DNA of 6,746 nt, taken from assembly GCA_023436825.1 (NCBI GenBank), contig JAEZHS010000098.1, positions 1-6,746 on the forward strand, given 5' to 3'. Shown here piece after piece: positions 1-6,333 of this stretch; the stretch's first letter is position 1, and each line of letters begins with the position of its first letter. The stretch is from Pseudomonadota bacterium (GTDB lineage: Bacteria > Pseudomonadota > Alphaproteobacteria > Reyranellales > Reyranellaceae). The notes beneath the pieces were generated by a model. It did no database searches, was not told the origin of the DNA, and was given only the letters and a program-made list of their open reading frames with translations. The translations under genes were made by a program, and so were the position numbers.

Positions 1-605
1 GTGACCGTCTTCACGACGTCCGGACCGGTGACGAACATGTAGGAACTGTCGCGGACCATGAAGATGAAGTCGGTCATGGCCGGCGAATAGACGGCCCCGC
101 CGGCGCATGGGCCCATGATCACGGAAATCTGCGGAATGACGCCGGAGGCTTCGGCATTGCGGCGGAAGACTTCCGCGTAGCCGGCAAGAGAGGCGACGCC
201 TTCCTGGATGCGCGCGCCGCCTGAGTCATTCAGTCCGATCACGGGGGCGCCGACGCGCACCGCCATGTCCATGATCTTGCAGATTTTCTGCGCATGGGTC
301 TCCGACAGCGAACCGCCCAGCACGGTAAAATCCTGGGAGAAGACATAGACCTGGCGGCCGTTGATCGTGCCCCAGCCAGTCACGACGCCGTCGCCGGCGA
401 TCTTCTGCTCGGCCATGCCGAAATCGACGGCCCGATGGGTGACATACATATCGAACTCCTCGAAGGAGCCTTCGTCGAGCAGCACGTCGATGCGCTCGCG
501 CGCCGTCAGCTTGCCCTTGGCGTGCTGCGCCTCGACGCGGCGCGGCCCGCCACCCTGGCGCGCCGCCGCGCGACGACGCTCAAGCTCTTCCAACATATGC
601 TGCAT
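1..605 (-). CDS. pccB: Propionyl-CoA carboxylase beta subunit (carboxyltransferase), N-terminal 201 codons, cut by the window edge
   Basis: This is the carboxyltransferase subunit of biotin-dependent propionyl-CoA carboxylase, which moves CO2 from biotin on PccA to propionyl-CoA to give D-methylmalonyl-CoA in the cytoplasm. Visible landmarks are the family opening LEELERRR, then [14 protein letters not shown] (residues 27-40), DEGSFEEFD (44-52), the [11 protein letters not shown] core (126-136) and [12 protein letters not shown] (165-176), which forms part of the acyl-CoA/oxyanion site. Full-length members have about 510 residues, so roughly 60 percent lies beyond the left edge. Two in-frame ATGs exist, at 605 and 596. 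The first gives MQHMLEEL, which matches how rhizobial PccB proteins begin, and a GGAG lies 7 bases before it. The gene starts 51 bases after the preceding stop, and that gap holds an inverted repeat, so it may have its own promoter. No pccA is in view. Acetyl- or methylcrotonyl-CoA carboxylase homologues are less likely given the overall match. Confidence 0.95.
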   Translation of the reverse strand, partial: MQHMLEELERRRAAARQGGGPRRVEAQHAKGKLTARERIDVLLDEGSFEEFDMYVTHRAVDFGMAEQKIAGDGVVTGWGTINGRQVYVFSQDFTVLGGSLSETHAQKICKIMDMAVRVGAPVIGLNDSGGARIQEGVASLAGYAEVFRRNAEASGVIPQISVIMGPCAGGAVYSPAMTDFIFMVRDSSYMFVTGPDVVKTV

Positions 606-628
606 TCACGAACTCCGGCTCATTACGT

Positions 629-647
629 CTGTTTTCGGCCAAAACAG
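629..647. promoter_or_regulatory. Perfect 7-bp inverted repeat upstream of pccB, candidate operator
   Basis: The sequence reads CTGTTTT, five bases, AAAACAG, and all seven arm positions pair. It lies in the 51-base gap between the stop of the secreted-protein gene and the pccB start, ending 24 bases before the start codon. No run of T follows the repeat in the minus direction, so it is not a typical intrinsic terminator. The spacing suits a repressor or activator site, or a hairpin in the pccB leader. I do not recognise it as a known binding motif. Confidence 0.4.
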
Positions 648-656
648 CGGGAAGGT

Positions 657-1112
657 CTAGACCTGAGGCCGCTCGCGGACAGGGCAGACATCGTCCATTC
701 GCCCGTCGGGCGAGGTCGGCATACCGCCGACGCGCTCGATGCGAAACAGGTCATCTTCCTTGCCGATACCGTCGATATTGAAGCAACTGAAGGCACTTCC
801 GCTCTGCACGGTGCAGTAGAAGTGATCGATGCTGTAACCGTGCTTGCTCTTTACCGACGTGAAGACGATCTCGACCTTGCCGTCTGCCGCGACGACATGG
901 CCGCATTGCGAATAGTCCTGAAACGGGTTGCTGCCTCGCTGCCTGACCTGGCCGTCCTTGTCGATGACGAGCGTGCCGGTGTGCCAACCCTCGCGTGCAC
1001 GCCGCTTGAACTTCCATTCGCCGCTGAAATCCTGCGCGATCGCCGATTCGACCATCGTCGCAAGGGCGACGAGCAGTATCGCGAGAACGCCTGCCTGTCG
1101 CTTCACGGCCAT
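657..1112 (-). CDS. Small secreted protein of unknown function with four cysteines
   Basis: This 151-residue protein is not one I recognise. It opens with a clear Sec signal peptide: MAVKRQ, a hydrophobic core at about residues 8-20, and an SAIA cleavage site before Q27. The mature part is therefore predicted to be periplasmic or secreted. It begins DFSGEWKFKRR and continues with GWHTGTLVIDKDGQV (42-56), a pattern suggestive of small beta-rich proteins. All four cysteines (70, 100, 110, 143) lie in the mature region and could form two disulfides. ATG at 1112 was chosen because it begins the signal peptide. The same frame stays open upstream to 1385, but that part overlaps the phosphonopyruvate hydrolase gene and looks non-coding. 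Only two bases separate this ATG from the preceding stop, which suggests translational coupling. There is no strong ribosome binding site. No catalytic motif is evident. Confidence 0.8.
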   Translation of the reverse strand: MAVKRQAGVLAILLVALATMVESAIAQDFSGEWKFKRRAREGWHTGTLVIDKDGQVRQRGSNPFQDYSQCGHVVAADGKVEIVFTSVKSKHGYSIDHFYCTVQSGSAFSCFNIDGIGKEDDLFRIERVGGMPTSPDGRMDDVCPVRERPQV

Positions 1113-1114
1113 CT

Positions 1115-1987
1115 CTAGCGCAGGAACCGCTTCTCGTCGTCCTTGACCTTGCCCATGCCCTGCAGGTCGAACACCTCCTCGACGGTGGCGATGCTCGCCT
1201 CGACGCCGTGGATGCCGCCATCCTTGCGGATCTGGGCGAAGGTCTTGCGCATGGCGCCAACCGCAGCGCGAACGGCGTGGTTGCCCCAGATCAGGAGGCC
1301 AATCTTCCTGAGCTCGCGCACCCGCGCCACCGTCATCTGGGGATAGGCGGTCGGCACCAGGGCGATCGGCGCCTTGCCGTCCCACGCCTTGACGAAGGCC
1401 TCGATCTCGTCAGGCGTCTTCTGCTTGGAATGGACCAGGATCATGTCGGCGCCGGCCGCCTCGTAGGCGCGCGCCCGCTTCAGCGCTTCGTCCTGGCCGA
1501 GCCCCGCGATCAGCGCTTCCGTGCGCGCGACGAGGACGAGGTCCTTGTTCTTGCGCGCCGCACGCGCGGCATCGATCTTGCCCTGGAATTCCTCGATGCG
1601 GACCATCTCCTGGCGACCACCGGCGATCAGGCTGGTGACCTTGGGAAAGCTCTTGTCCTCCATGACGATGGCGGCGACGCCCGCGCGCTCATACTGCTCG
1701 ATGACATAGAGCACGTTGATGGCGTTGCCGAAGCCGGTGTCGATGTCGGCCACCACCGGCAGGCCCGAGCGGTCGACCATGGCCCGCGTCATGTCGAGAT
1801 GCTGGGTCATCGACACCACGCTGACGTCGGGCACGCCGTACATCGCCGAGAGCTCGAAGCCCGAAGCCCAGATGGCGTCGAAGCCCGCCTCAGCCACCAG
1901 CATGGCCGATAGCGGGCTGTGCGCCGCCATCGCCTCGACGAGGCCCTTGCTCGCCAGCACTTCCCGGAATCTTGCGCCCGCCGTCAT
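1115..1987 (-). CDS. pphA: Phosphonopyruvate hydrolase (PEP mutase/isocitrate lyase superfamily)
   Basis: The enzyme is predicted to cleave the C-P bond of 3-phosphonopyruvate to pyruvate and phosphate, the last step of phosphonoalanine breakdown. The 290-residue product has the superfamily barrel motifs: WASGFELSA (40-48), DIDTGFGNA (81-89, metal and substrate binding), EDKSFPK (110-116), ARTEALIAG (154-162) and WGNHAVRAA (234-242). PEP mutases carry EDK-x5-NS in the gating loop. Here the loop ends in T118-S119, the threonine form that, from memory, marks the Variovorax Pal2 hydrolase, and length and numbering also agree with that enzyme. IEEFQGKI and HSKQKTPDEI also resemble it. ATG at 1987 is preferred over the in-frame ATG at 1993 because AAAGG sits 6 bases before 1987 but directly abuts 1993. 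The ribosome site overlaps the end of the ATP12 gene. Isocitrate lyase is excluded because the KKCGH motif is absent. PEP mutase or another oxaloacetate-hydrolase-like activity remains a lesser possibility. Confidence 0.85.
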   Translation of the reverse strand: MTAGARFREVLASKGLVEAMAAHSPLSAMLVAEAGFDAIWASGFELSAMYGVPDVSVVSMTQHLDMTRAMVDRSGLPVVADIDTGFGNAINVLYVIEQYERAGVAAIVMEDKSFPKVTSLIAGGRQEMVRIEEFQGKIDAARAARKNKDLVLVARTEALIAGLGQDEALKRARAYEAAGADMILVHSKQKTPDEIEAFVKAWDGKAPIALVPTAYPQMTVARVRELRKIGLLIWGNHAVRAAVGAMRKTFAQIRKDGGIHGVEASIATVEEVFDLQGMGKVKDDEKRFLR

Positions 1988-1989
1988 GA

Positions 1990-2706
1990 TCATCCTTTCA
2001 ATCGCTGCTCGGCCAGCAGTGCGAGGAAGCGCGCGCTGGCCGCGATGTCGTGCCTGATGCCTTCATGCCGCTTGGCGGCGATCGGATCCTCGCCCCAGCG
2101 CTCGATCTGATAGAGCTCGTCGAGCTGGGCCGCGGCAAATGCATCGGCCGCGGAAAGACGCCCCTCGGCGACGGCCAGCGCCACGATCAGCGAGCCCGAT
2201 ATGTGCGTGAGATTGTAAAGCGCCGACAGGCCGAGATCGCTGTGCGCCGCCACCGCCTCATGCAGGCGCGCGACAGCGTCGGCCGGTTGGTCGACGAAGG
2301 CCACCCCTTCGACGACGACCAGTCGCGCGCCGTAGCGCCCGGCCGCCCAGTCGAGCAGCGGCTGCCACTTCTCCTGTTGGCGCTTCACCAGGGTCTCGGG
2401 TTCACTGGCGCGATAGCACAGCATGTCGGAGCCGGCGTATTTGGCGGTGTCGCCGATCACCCGCGCGCGCTGCGTCGTCACGCGGTCGTGCCCGGTCGCG
2501 GCGAGCCGCGTCAGCGGCAGGTGGGTGACGTTGATCTCGGCCTTGTCCGGCACCTCGTCCCACTCGGCCGCGATCGCCTCGGCCAGGGCGCGCGTCGGCA
2601 CCACCAGCACCGCTTTGGCCGGCGTGCGCATGGGCCTGCCGTCGAGCAGGACGCGATGGCCGCCGTCGCCGAGGTCGACCGCCGTCTCCTTGTAGAAACG
2701 CTTCAT
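1990..2706 (-). CDS. ATP12-family F1-ATPase assembly chaperone
   Basis: This 238-residue protein belongs to the ATP12 family. In mitochondria these chaperones bind the F1 alpha subunit and promote alpha/beta assembly of ATP synthase; a similar cytoplasmic role in Alphaproteobacteria is inferred. Characteristic stretches are the KRFYKE start, LLDGRPMRTPAKA (20-32), PTRALAEAIAAEWD (37-50), the PLTRLA segment (64-69), the SDMLCYRA block (93-100), the KWQPLLDW motif (113-120) and a C-terminal helical LDELYQIERWGED (195-207). This last holds the conserved acidic residues of the family. Length is typical for the bacterial members. ATG at 2706 gives exactly the expected N-terminus, although no good Shine-Dalgarno sequence precedes it; it starts 12 bases after the preceding stop. 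Its end overlaps the upstream ATG and the ribosome binding site of the hydrolase gene, so the two are probably co-translated. Confidence 0.93.
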   Translation of the reverse strand: MKRFYKETAVDLGDGGHRVLLDGRPMRTPAKAVLVVPTRALAEAIAAEWDEVPDKAEINVTHLPLTRLAATGHDRVTTQRARVIGDTAKYAGSDMLCYRASEPETLVKRQQEKWQPLLDWAAGRYGARLVVVEGVAFVDQPADAVARLHEAVAAHSDLGLSALYNLTHISGSLIVALAVAEGRLSAADAFAAAQLDELYQIERWGEDPIAAKRHEGIRHDIAASARFLALLAEQRLKG

Positions 2707-2718
2707 CGAGGCGAGGGC

Positions 2719-3285
2719 TTACACGCCCGGTGGGGCTGGCGACAAGGGCGGCTTGGTATCGGCTTTCGCGCCCTCGTAAAACCGGTGAACGAGTTTAACC
2801 ATGGTCTCGAATTGGATGTCGAGGGGCGCGCTCACTAGGACGACAGGGCCGTGGCGCATGCTCATCCGCAAGAGACGCTGTAGGACATTGCCCCGTCGCG
2901 CAAATCGGCCTGGCTCGTGGAGATCAACAACGAGAGAGTTAATCCTGCCGACCTTGGCGGGCCGTAGGCCGCGAACGTCGGCCCAATCGACTCGGCCTAC
3001 CCCGGTAACCTGAGTCCGATCATCAATACGTTGCCGGTCGATGATGAGTCCCGGCTTGGCATCGAAGATCCGCGCGAGGCTAATGATGGCAAAAGCACTG
3101 AATATCGGCAAACCGACAATCGAGACAATTCGAACGTAGGTCGGTGAGTAACGGGGGCCATGGTCGTCGGGGTAGGCGGCGAGGTACGCTAATGCCGCGA
3201 CACCGGCCGATGCAACTACCAGCACTCCAATGTGCTTCACCCTGCTAAACGGAATGGCGATCCGTTCAGATGAGTCGAAGGTCAC
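2719..3285 (-). CDS. Two-helix membrane protein resembling the STM3941 family, function unknown
   Basis: This 188-residue protein has the layout of the uncharacterised STM3941-type family: an N-terminal IPFSRVK segment (11-17), two hydrophobic helices at about 18-37 and 51-73, then KPGLIIDRQRIDD (78-89) and GRVDWADVRGL (97-107) leading into a soluble, probably PH-like cytoplasmic domain. The tail (175-188) is proline-rich. The start is GTG at 3285, which overlaps the AsmA gene's stop as GTGA; it was chosen because it directly precedes the conserved IPFSR segment. No Shine-Dalgarno sequence is visible, so expression probably depends on coupling. Sampled 60-base stretches within it have about 48-68 percent GC, compared with about 73 percent in a stretch of the pseudouridine synthase gene, which hints at later acquisition. 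Family assignment is from memory of the pattern, and no activity is proposed. Confidence 0.78.
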   Translation of the reverse strand: MTFDSSERIAIPFSRVKHIGVLVVASAGVAALAYLAAYPDDHGPRYSPTYVRIVSIVGLPIFSAFAIISLARIFDAKPGLIIDRQRIDDRTQVTGVGRVDWADVRGLRPAKVGRINSLVVDLHEPGRFARRGNVLQRLLRMSMRHGPVVLVSAPLDIQFETMVKLVHRFYEGAKADTKPPLSPAPPGV

Positions 3286-5306
3286 GGCCGCGTTTGGCTA
3301 CGTTGCGGTCCCGCCGTCTGCGCCGGGCGGCCGCCGCGATGGCGCGTGTCGGAGGGCGACGGCACCGGCAGCTGTGCCCGGAGGCCCGGGCGCAGGCCTT
3401 CGACGCGCGGCGCCACGATCGCGCACGGATTGGCGTTGGCCTGCTTTGCCGCCTGGTTGATCTGGCCGGCCATGCTCTGCACCACGCCGGCCGGAATGAT
3501 CAGGCGCGCGAGATTGGGCTCGAGCGCGCTCGCCGTCTCGCGGCCGCTGCCGCCCTTGATGCGCAGAGGCGAGGCAAGGCTGGCATTCTGGTTGTCGCGC
3601 GCCTCGGGCGCGAGGATGAACTCGAAGCCTTCGGTCCGGAAGCTGAGATAGCCGCCGCCCACCATGGTGGTACGCGGCGTGTCGACCACCAGCCGACGCA
3701 GATTGGCGACACCGCCGCTGACGTCGAAGCGACCGGCGACGCAGTTGAACGGCACGCCGGTGTCGCCGCCGCCCAGCAGGCGCTGCGTCTCGCCCGGCCA
3801 GTTGGAGAACTGGCTGCGCGGCCACTGGCCCTTGGTGACTGCGATCTCGATCGAACCGCTGGCCGAATTGAGCGCGTCGCGCGTATTGCGTCCGCCGCCA
3901 CGCAGGCGCAGGTCGATGTCGCCCACCGCGTCGCGCAGCCCGACGTCGAAGCCCAGCAGCGTCGTGAGGTCGGCGAGCGAGACGCGGCTCGCCGACGCCG
4001 TCAACGTCGCCTGGCCGATGCGGCCGGTTGGGTCGTAGACGAGGTCGAAGCCCGCGGAGCCGCCGCCGACCGTGGCCGCGGCGCGGAAGGCAAAGCGGGT
4101 CTCGCCCGAGGTCAGCGTGACCGAGGCGTTCTGCACCTTGCTGCCGAGCCCCACGATCTCGCTTAGCCGGACCGTCACCGACATGGCGGTGCGGCCGAGC
4201 CAGCTCGCCGAGAACGGCATGGTCGGCACCAGCCGCGCCGGCGGCCCCTGTGGTGCATTGGCAGCAGGCGCAACCGAGGGAGCGGCCTTGAGGTCGCCGA
4301 TGTCGAGGCGGCTGACGTCGGCGTTGACGGTCACGGTGGGCGTGCCCTTGCGGTCGACGCGAAACAACGCCTCGCCGGTAAGCTCGCTGGAGCCGACCTT
4401 CAGCGTGGTGACCTCGACCTTGAAGCTGCTGCGCAAAGTGCCGGCCTTGGCGTTCAGCACGTACGGACCGCCGGCCGGCACCGGTAGGCGCACATAGGGA
4501 CCGAATACCGAGACGTCGGGGCCTTCCGACGTGAGGCCCAGGTTGGTGCCCTTGGCGTTGACGCTGCCCTTGATCGCGATCTTGCCGCCGCCGAAGCCGC
4601 CCTGCACATCGATGTTGCCGGGCAGCCCCCTCATCCAGCCGTCGAACGAGCCCGCGGTGCCGGTGAGCTCGAGCGGCGTGGCCTGAGGTGCGGCGAATTT
4701 GCCCTCGAGCTGCAGCGGCTGGTTGGGCGCCGACGACTTGAAGGTCGCGGCCGGGATCTCCAGCACCACCGGCGGACGGCCCTGCCCGTCGGTGATCGTG
4801 AGCACCGAGTCGCGCACGTCGATCGTGGCGATCCAGGGAAAGGCGGGCGCCGTGCGCAGCCTAAGCGACCGGTTCTCGCCGGGATGCGGGCCCGAGCCGT
4901 CGGGCGGCGGCAGCATGTCGAGGTTGGTGTCGCCGACCTCGTTACGCTCGACCAGGATGTCGGCGCCTTCGAGCAGGACGCGGCCGATCCTGATCTCTCC
5001 CAGGAACAGCGATACCGGATCGAGGAACAGGGTGAGCTTGCGCACCCGGGCGAGTTCCGGGCGCGAGCCCCAGCTCGCATTGGTGAGCGTGACGCCTTCC
5101 GCCACCATGGCGGGTTCGGTACCGAGCTTGATGCCGAGCGGCACGCGGGCGGCGAGCTCGCGGCCGGTCACCTTGCGAACCTGTTCGATCATCCGACCTT
5201 GGAAGCGGGACAGATCGCGCGTGCCGACCCAAATGATCCCAGCCACCGCGGCGACGGGGACAGCCGCCGCGAGAATCCAGGTCAACCGCTTCCAGGGAAC
5301 GCGCAT
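3282..5306 (-). CDS. AsmA-family inner-membrane-anchored envelope protein
   Basis: The 674-residue product is an AsmA-like protein. Such proteins are anchored in the inner membrane by one N-terminal helix and extend into the periplasm as long beta-rich folds; the family is linked to outer-membrane biogenesis and phospholipid transport. Here the helix spans about residues 8-27. It is followed by the typical repeat TNASWGSRPELARV (75-88), then GEIRIGRVLLEGADILVER and GDTNLDMLPP. The C-terminal half has the AsmA_2-like pattern: LRLRGGGRNTRDAL, CVAGRFDVSGGVA, then LVVDTPRTTMVGGGYLSF. The last roughly 35 residues are proline/arginine-rich and look disordered. The start is uncertain. A TTG at 5327 would overlap the preceding stop as TTGA and add seven polar residues; ATG at 5306 directly precedes the membrane anchor and has CAGG just before it. 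I chose the ATG. The stop overlaps the GTG of the next gene. Confidence 0.88.
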   Translation of the reverse strand: MRVPWKRLTWILAAAVPVAAVAGIIWVGTRDLSRFQGRMIEQVRKVTGRELAARVPLGIKLGTEPAMVAEGVTLTNASWGSRPELARVRKLTLFLDPVSLFLGEIRIGRVLLEGADILVERNEVGDTNLDMLPPPDGSGPHPGENRSLRLRTAPAFPWIATIDVRDSVLTITDGQGRPPVVLEIPAATFKSSAPNQPLQLEGKFAAPQATPLELTGTAGSFDGWMRGLPGNIDVQGGFGGGKIAIKGSVNAKGTNLGLTSEGPDVSVFGPYVRLPVPAGGPYVLNAKAGTLRSSFKVEVTTLKVGSSELTGEALFRVDRKGTPTVTVNADVSRLDIGDLKAAPSVAPAANAPQGPPARLVPTMPFSASWLGRTAMSVTVRLSEIVGLGSKVQNASVTLTSGETRFAFRAAATVGGGSAGFDLVYDPTGRIGQATLTASASRVSLADLTTLLGFDVGLRDAVGDIDLRLRGGGRNTRDALNSASGSIEIAVTKGQWPRSQFSNWPGETQRLLGGGDTGVPFNCVAGRFDVSGGVANLRRLVVDTPRTTMVGGGYLSFRTEGFEFILAPEARDNQNASLASPLRIKGGSGRETASALEPNLARLIIPAGVVQSMAGQINQAAKQANANPCAIVAPRVEGLRPGLRAQLPVPSPSDTRHRGGRPAQTAGPQRSQTRP

Positions 5307-5323
5307 TACCTGCTGATTCTCGC

Positions 5324-6298
5324 TCAAACTCCGTCGAACGAGAAGCCGAATGCTTCAACGGTACGGCGGAAGTGAGGCGGTGGCTGTGCATCGATTGCCA
5401 GCTCGCCCTTGCCCGACGGGTGCGGCAGGACGAGACGACGGGCGTGAAGATGCAGGCGGCGGGCATCGGCGACGGCCGACAGCAGCGCTTCCTCGCCGCC
5501 ATACTTGCCATCGCCCAGGATCGGGCAGCCCATCGCCGCGCAGTGAACGCGCAGCTGGTGCGTACGGCCGGTGCGCGGCCAGAGCGCCAGCAAGGCTGCA
5601 CGCTTGCCGGCATGGTCGAGCACCCTGAAATGGGTCAGGGCCTTCTGGCCGTTCTCGTGGTCGACCTGCATCAGCTCGCGGTCGCGCGCACCTGGCCGCT
5701 TGGCCAATGGCAGGTCGATGGCGCCCTCCTGGCGCGGCGGCGCGCCGACCACGACCGCCCAATAGAGCTTCTCGGTCTCGCGGTCGCGGAAAGAGTCGCC
5801 GAGCCGCCGGGCGGCGAGGCTTGTGCGCGCGATCAGGAGCAGGCCCGACGTGTCCTTGTCCAGGCGGTGGACCAGTCGCGGCCGCTCGTCGTAGCCGAAC
5901 CGCAGCGCATCGAGCATGCCATCGACATGGCGCTCGGTGCCCGTACCGCCCTGCACAGCCAGTCCCGGCGGCTTGTTCAGCACGATCACCTGGTCGTCCT
6001 TGTGTATGACGAGGCCGCGGATCTCCTGAGCATCGCGGTCCGACACGGTCGGGATCTCGCGCGGCTTGGGTAGCGGTGCCGCGGTGACGCCGGGCGGCAG
6101 GCGGATGGTCTGGCCGGGCTCGACCCGGTCCTTGCCCTCGGCCCGCTTGCCGTCGATGCGGACCTGGCCGGTGCGCAAAAGCTTCTGCAGGGCGCCGTGG
6201 CCCAGCTTGGGGAAATGCCGCTGGAACCAGCGATCGAGCCGCAGGCCGGCCTCATCGTTGGCGACGGCTCGGCTCTGGACCTTGGGGCTGGCGCTCAT
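5324..6298 (-). CDS. rluC: RluA/RluC-family 23S rRNA pseudouridine synthase
   Basis: The enzyme isomerises specific uridines in RNA to pseudouridine; the RluC subgroup acts on 23S rRNA around the peptidyl transferase centre. The 324-residue product has an N-terminal S4 RNA-binding domain (about 17-65, with GLRLDRWF and LLRTGQVRIDGKR), then the catalytic domain. This contains LNKPPGLAVQGG (107-118), the signature LVHRLDKDTSGLLL (142-155) with catalytic Asp147, and the RTGRTHQLRVH motif (242-252). The GLAVQGG form and S4 domain favour RluC over RluA; RluD is less likely, and the exact target uridines cannot be read from sequence. ATG at 6298 was chosen. An in-frame TTG at 6319 would add seven residues with no family support. 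It is the first gene of the minus-strand run, so its promoter must lie in the 35-base gap or inside the divergent hydrolase gene. Confidence 0.93.
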   Translation of the reverse strand: MSASPKVQSRAVANDEAGLRLDRWFQRHFPKLGHGALQKLLRTGQVRIDGKRAEGKDRVEPGQTIRLPPGVTAAPLPKPREIPTVSDRDAQEIRGLVIHKDDQVIVLNKPPGLAVQGGTGTERHVDGMLDALRFGYDERPRLVHRLDKDTSGLLLIARTSLAARRLGDSFRDRETEKLYWAVVVGAPPRQEGAIDLPLAKRPGARDRELMQVDHENGQKALTHFRVLDHAGKRAALLALWPRTGRTHQLRVHCAAMGCPILGDGKYGGEEALLSAVADARRLHLHARRLVLPHPSGKGELAIDAQPPPHFRRTVEAFGFSFDGV

Positions 6299-6333
6299 GG
6301 CGCGCAACCTACGGGACAAGGTAAACAGGGTCC
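6299..6333. promoter_or_regulatory. 35-base divergent intergenic gap
   Basis: This is the only space between the start codons of the pseudouridine synthase (leftward) and the hydrolase (rightward). It holds the hydrolase ribosome binding site AGGG at 6327-6330 and, on the minus strand, an AGG nine bases before the ATG at 6298. I see no convincing -35/-10 pair in either direction. At least one promoter therefore probably lies inside a neighbouring coding sequence. Confidence 0.35.

Noticed and set aside
629..647. Intrinsic terminator at the inverted repeat
   Set aside because: The stem is AT-rich and no T-tract follows on the minus strand; a T-rich arm alone is not enough.
294..1118. Long open frame on the plus strand (274 codons)
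   Set aside because: It runs antisense to pccB and the secreted-protein gene. Its translation has no recognisable motif, and such frames are common opposite GC-rich genes.
1113..1385. Upstream extension of the secreted-protein frame to a start at 1385
   Set aside because: It overlaps the C-terminal coding part of the hydrolase, the translated text is low-complexity, and a signal peptide starts cleanly at 1112.
1115..1987. Isocitrate or 2-methylisocitrate lyase
   Set aside because: The KKCGH-type catalytic motif is missing and the EDKSFPK gating loop is that of the PEP mutase/phosphonopyruvate hydrolase branch.
2050..2838. Plus-strand open frame of 262 codons
   Set aside because: It lies opposite the well-supported ATP12 gene and shows no domain.
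3270..4166. Plus-strand open frame of 298 codons
   Set aside because: It is antisense to the AsmA gene, Ala/Arg-rich with no family pattern, and is a by-product of codon bias.
5307..5327. TTG start for the AsmA gene at 5327
   Set aside because: It adds seven polar residues before the membrane anchor and its GGAG is only one base from the TTG. It remains possible because it overlaps the preceding stop.
5372..6073. Plus-strand open frame of 233 codons
   Set aside because: It is antisense to the pseudouridine synthase, whose catalytic motifs are intact.
6299..6319. TTG start for the pseudouridine synthase at 6319
   Set aside because: ATG at 6298 gives a normal N-terminus with an AGG upstream; the extra residues have no support.
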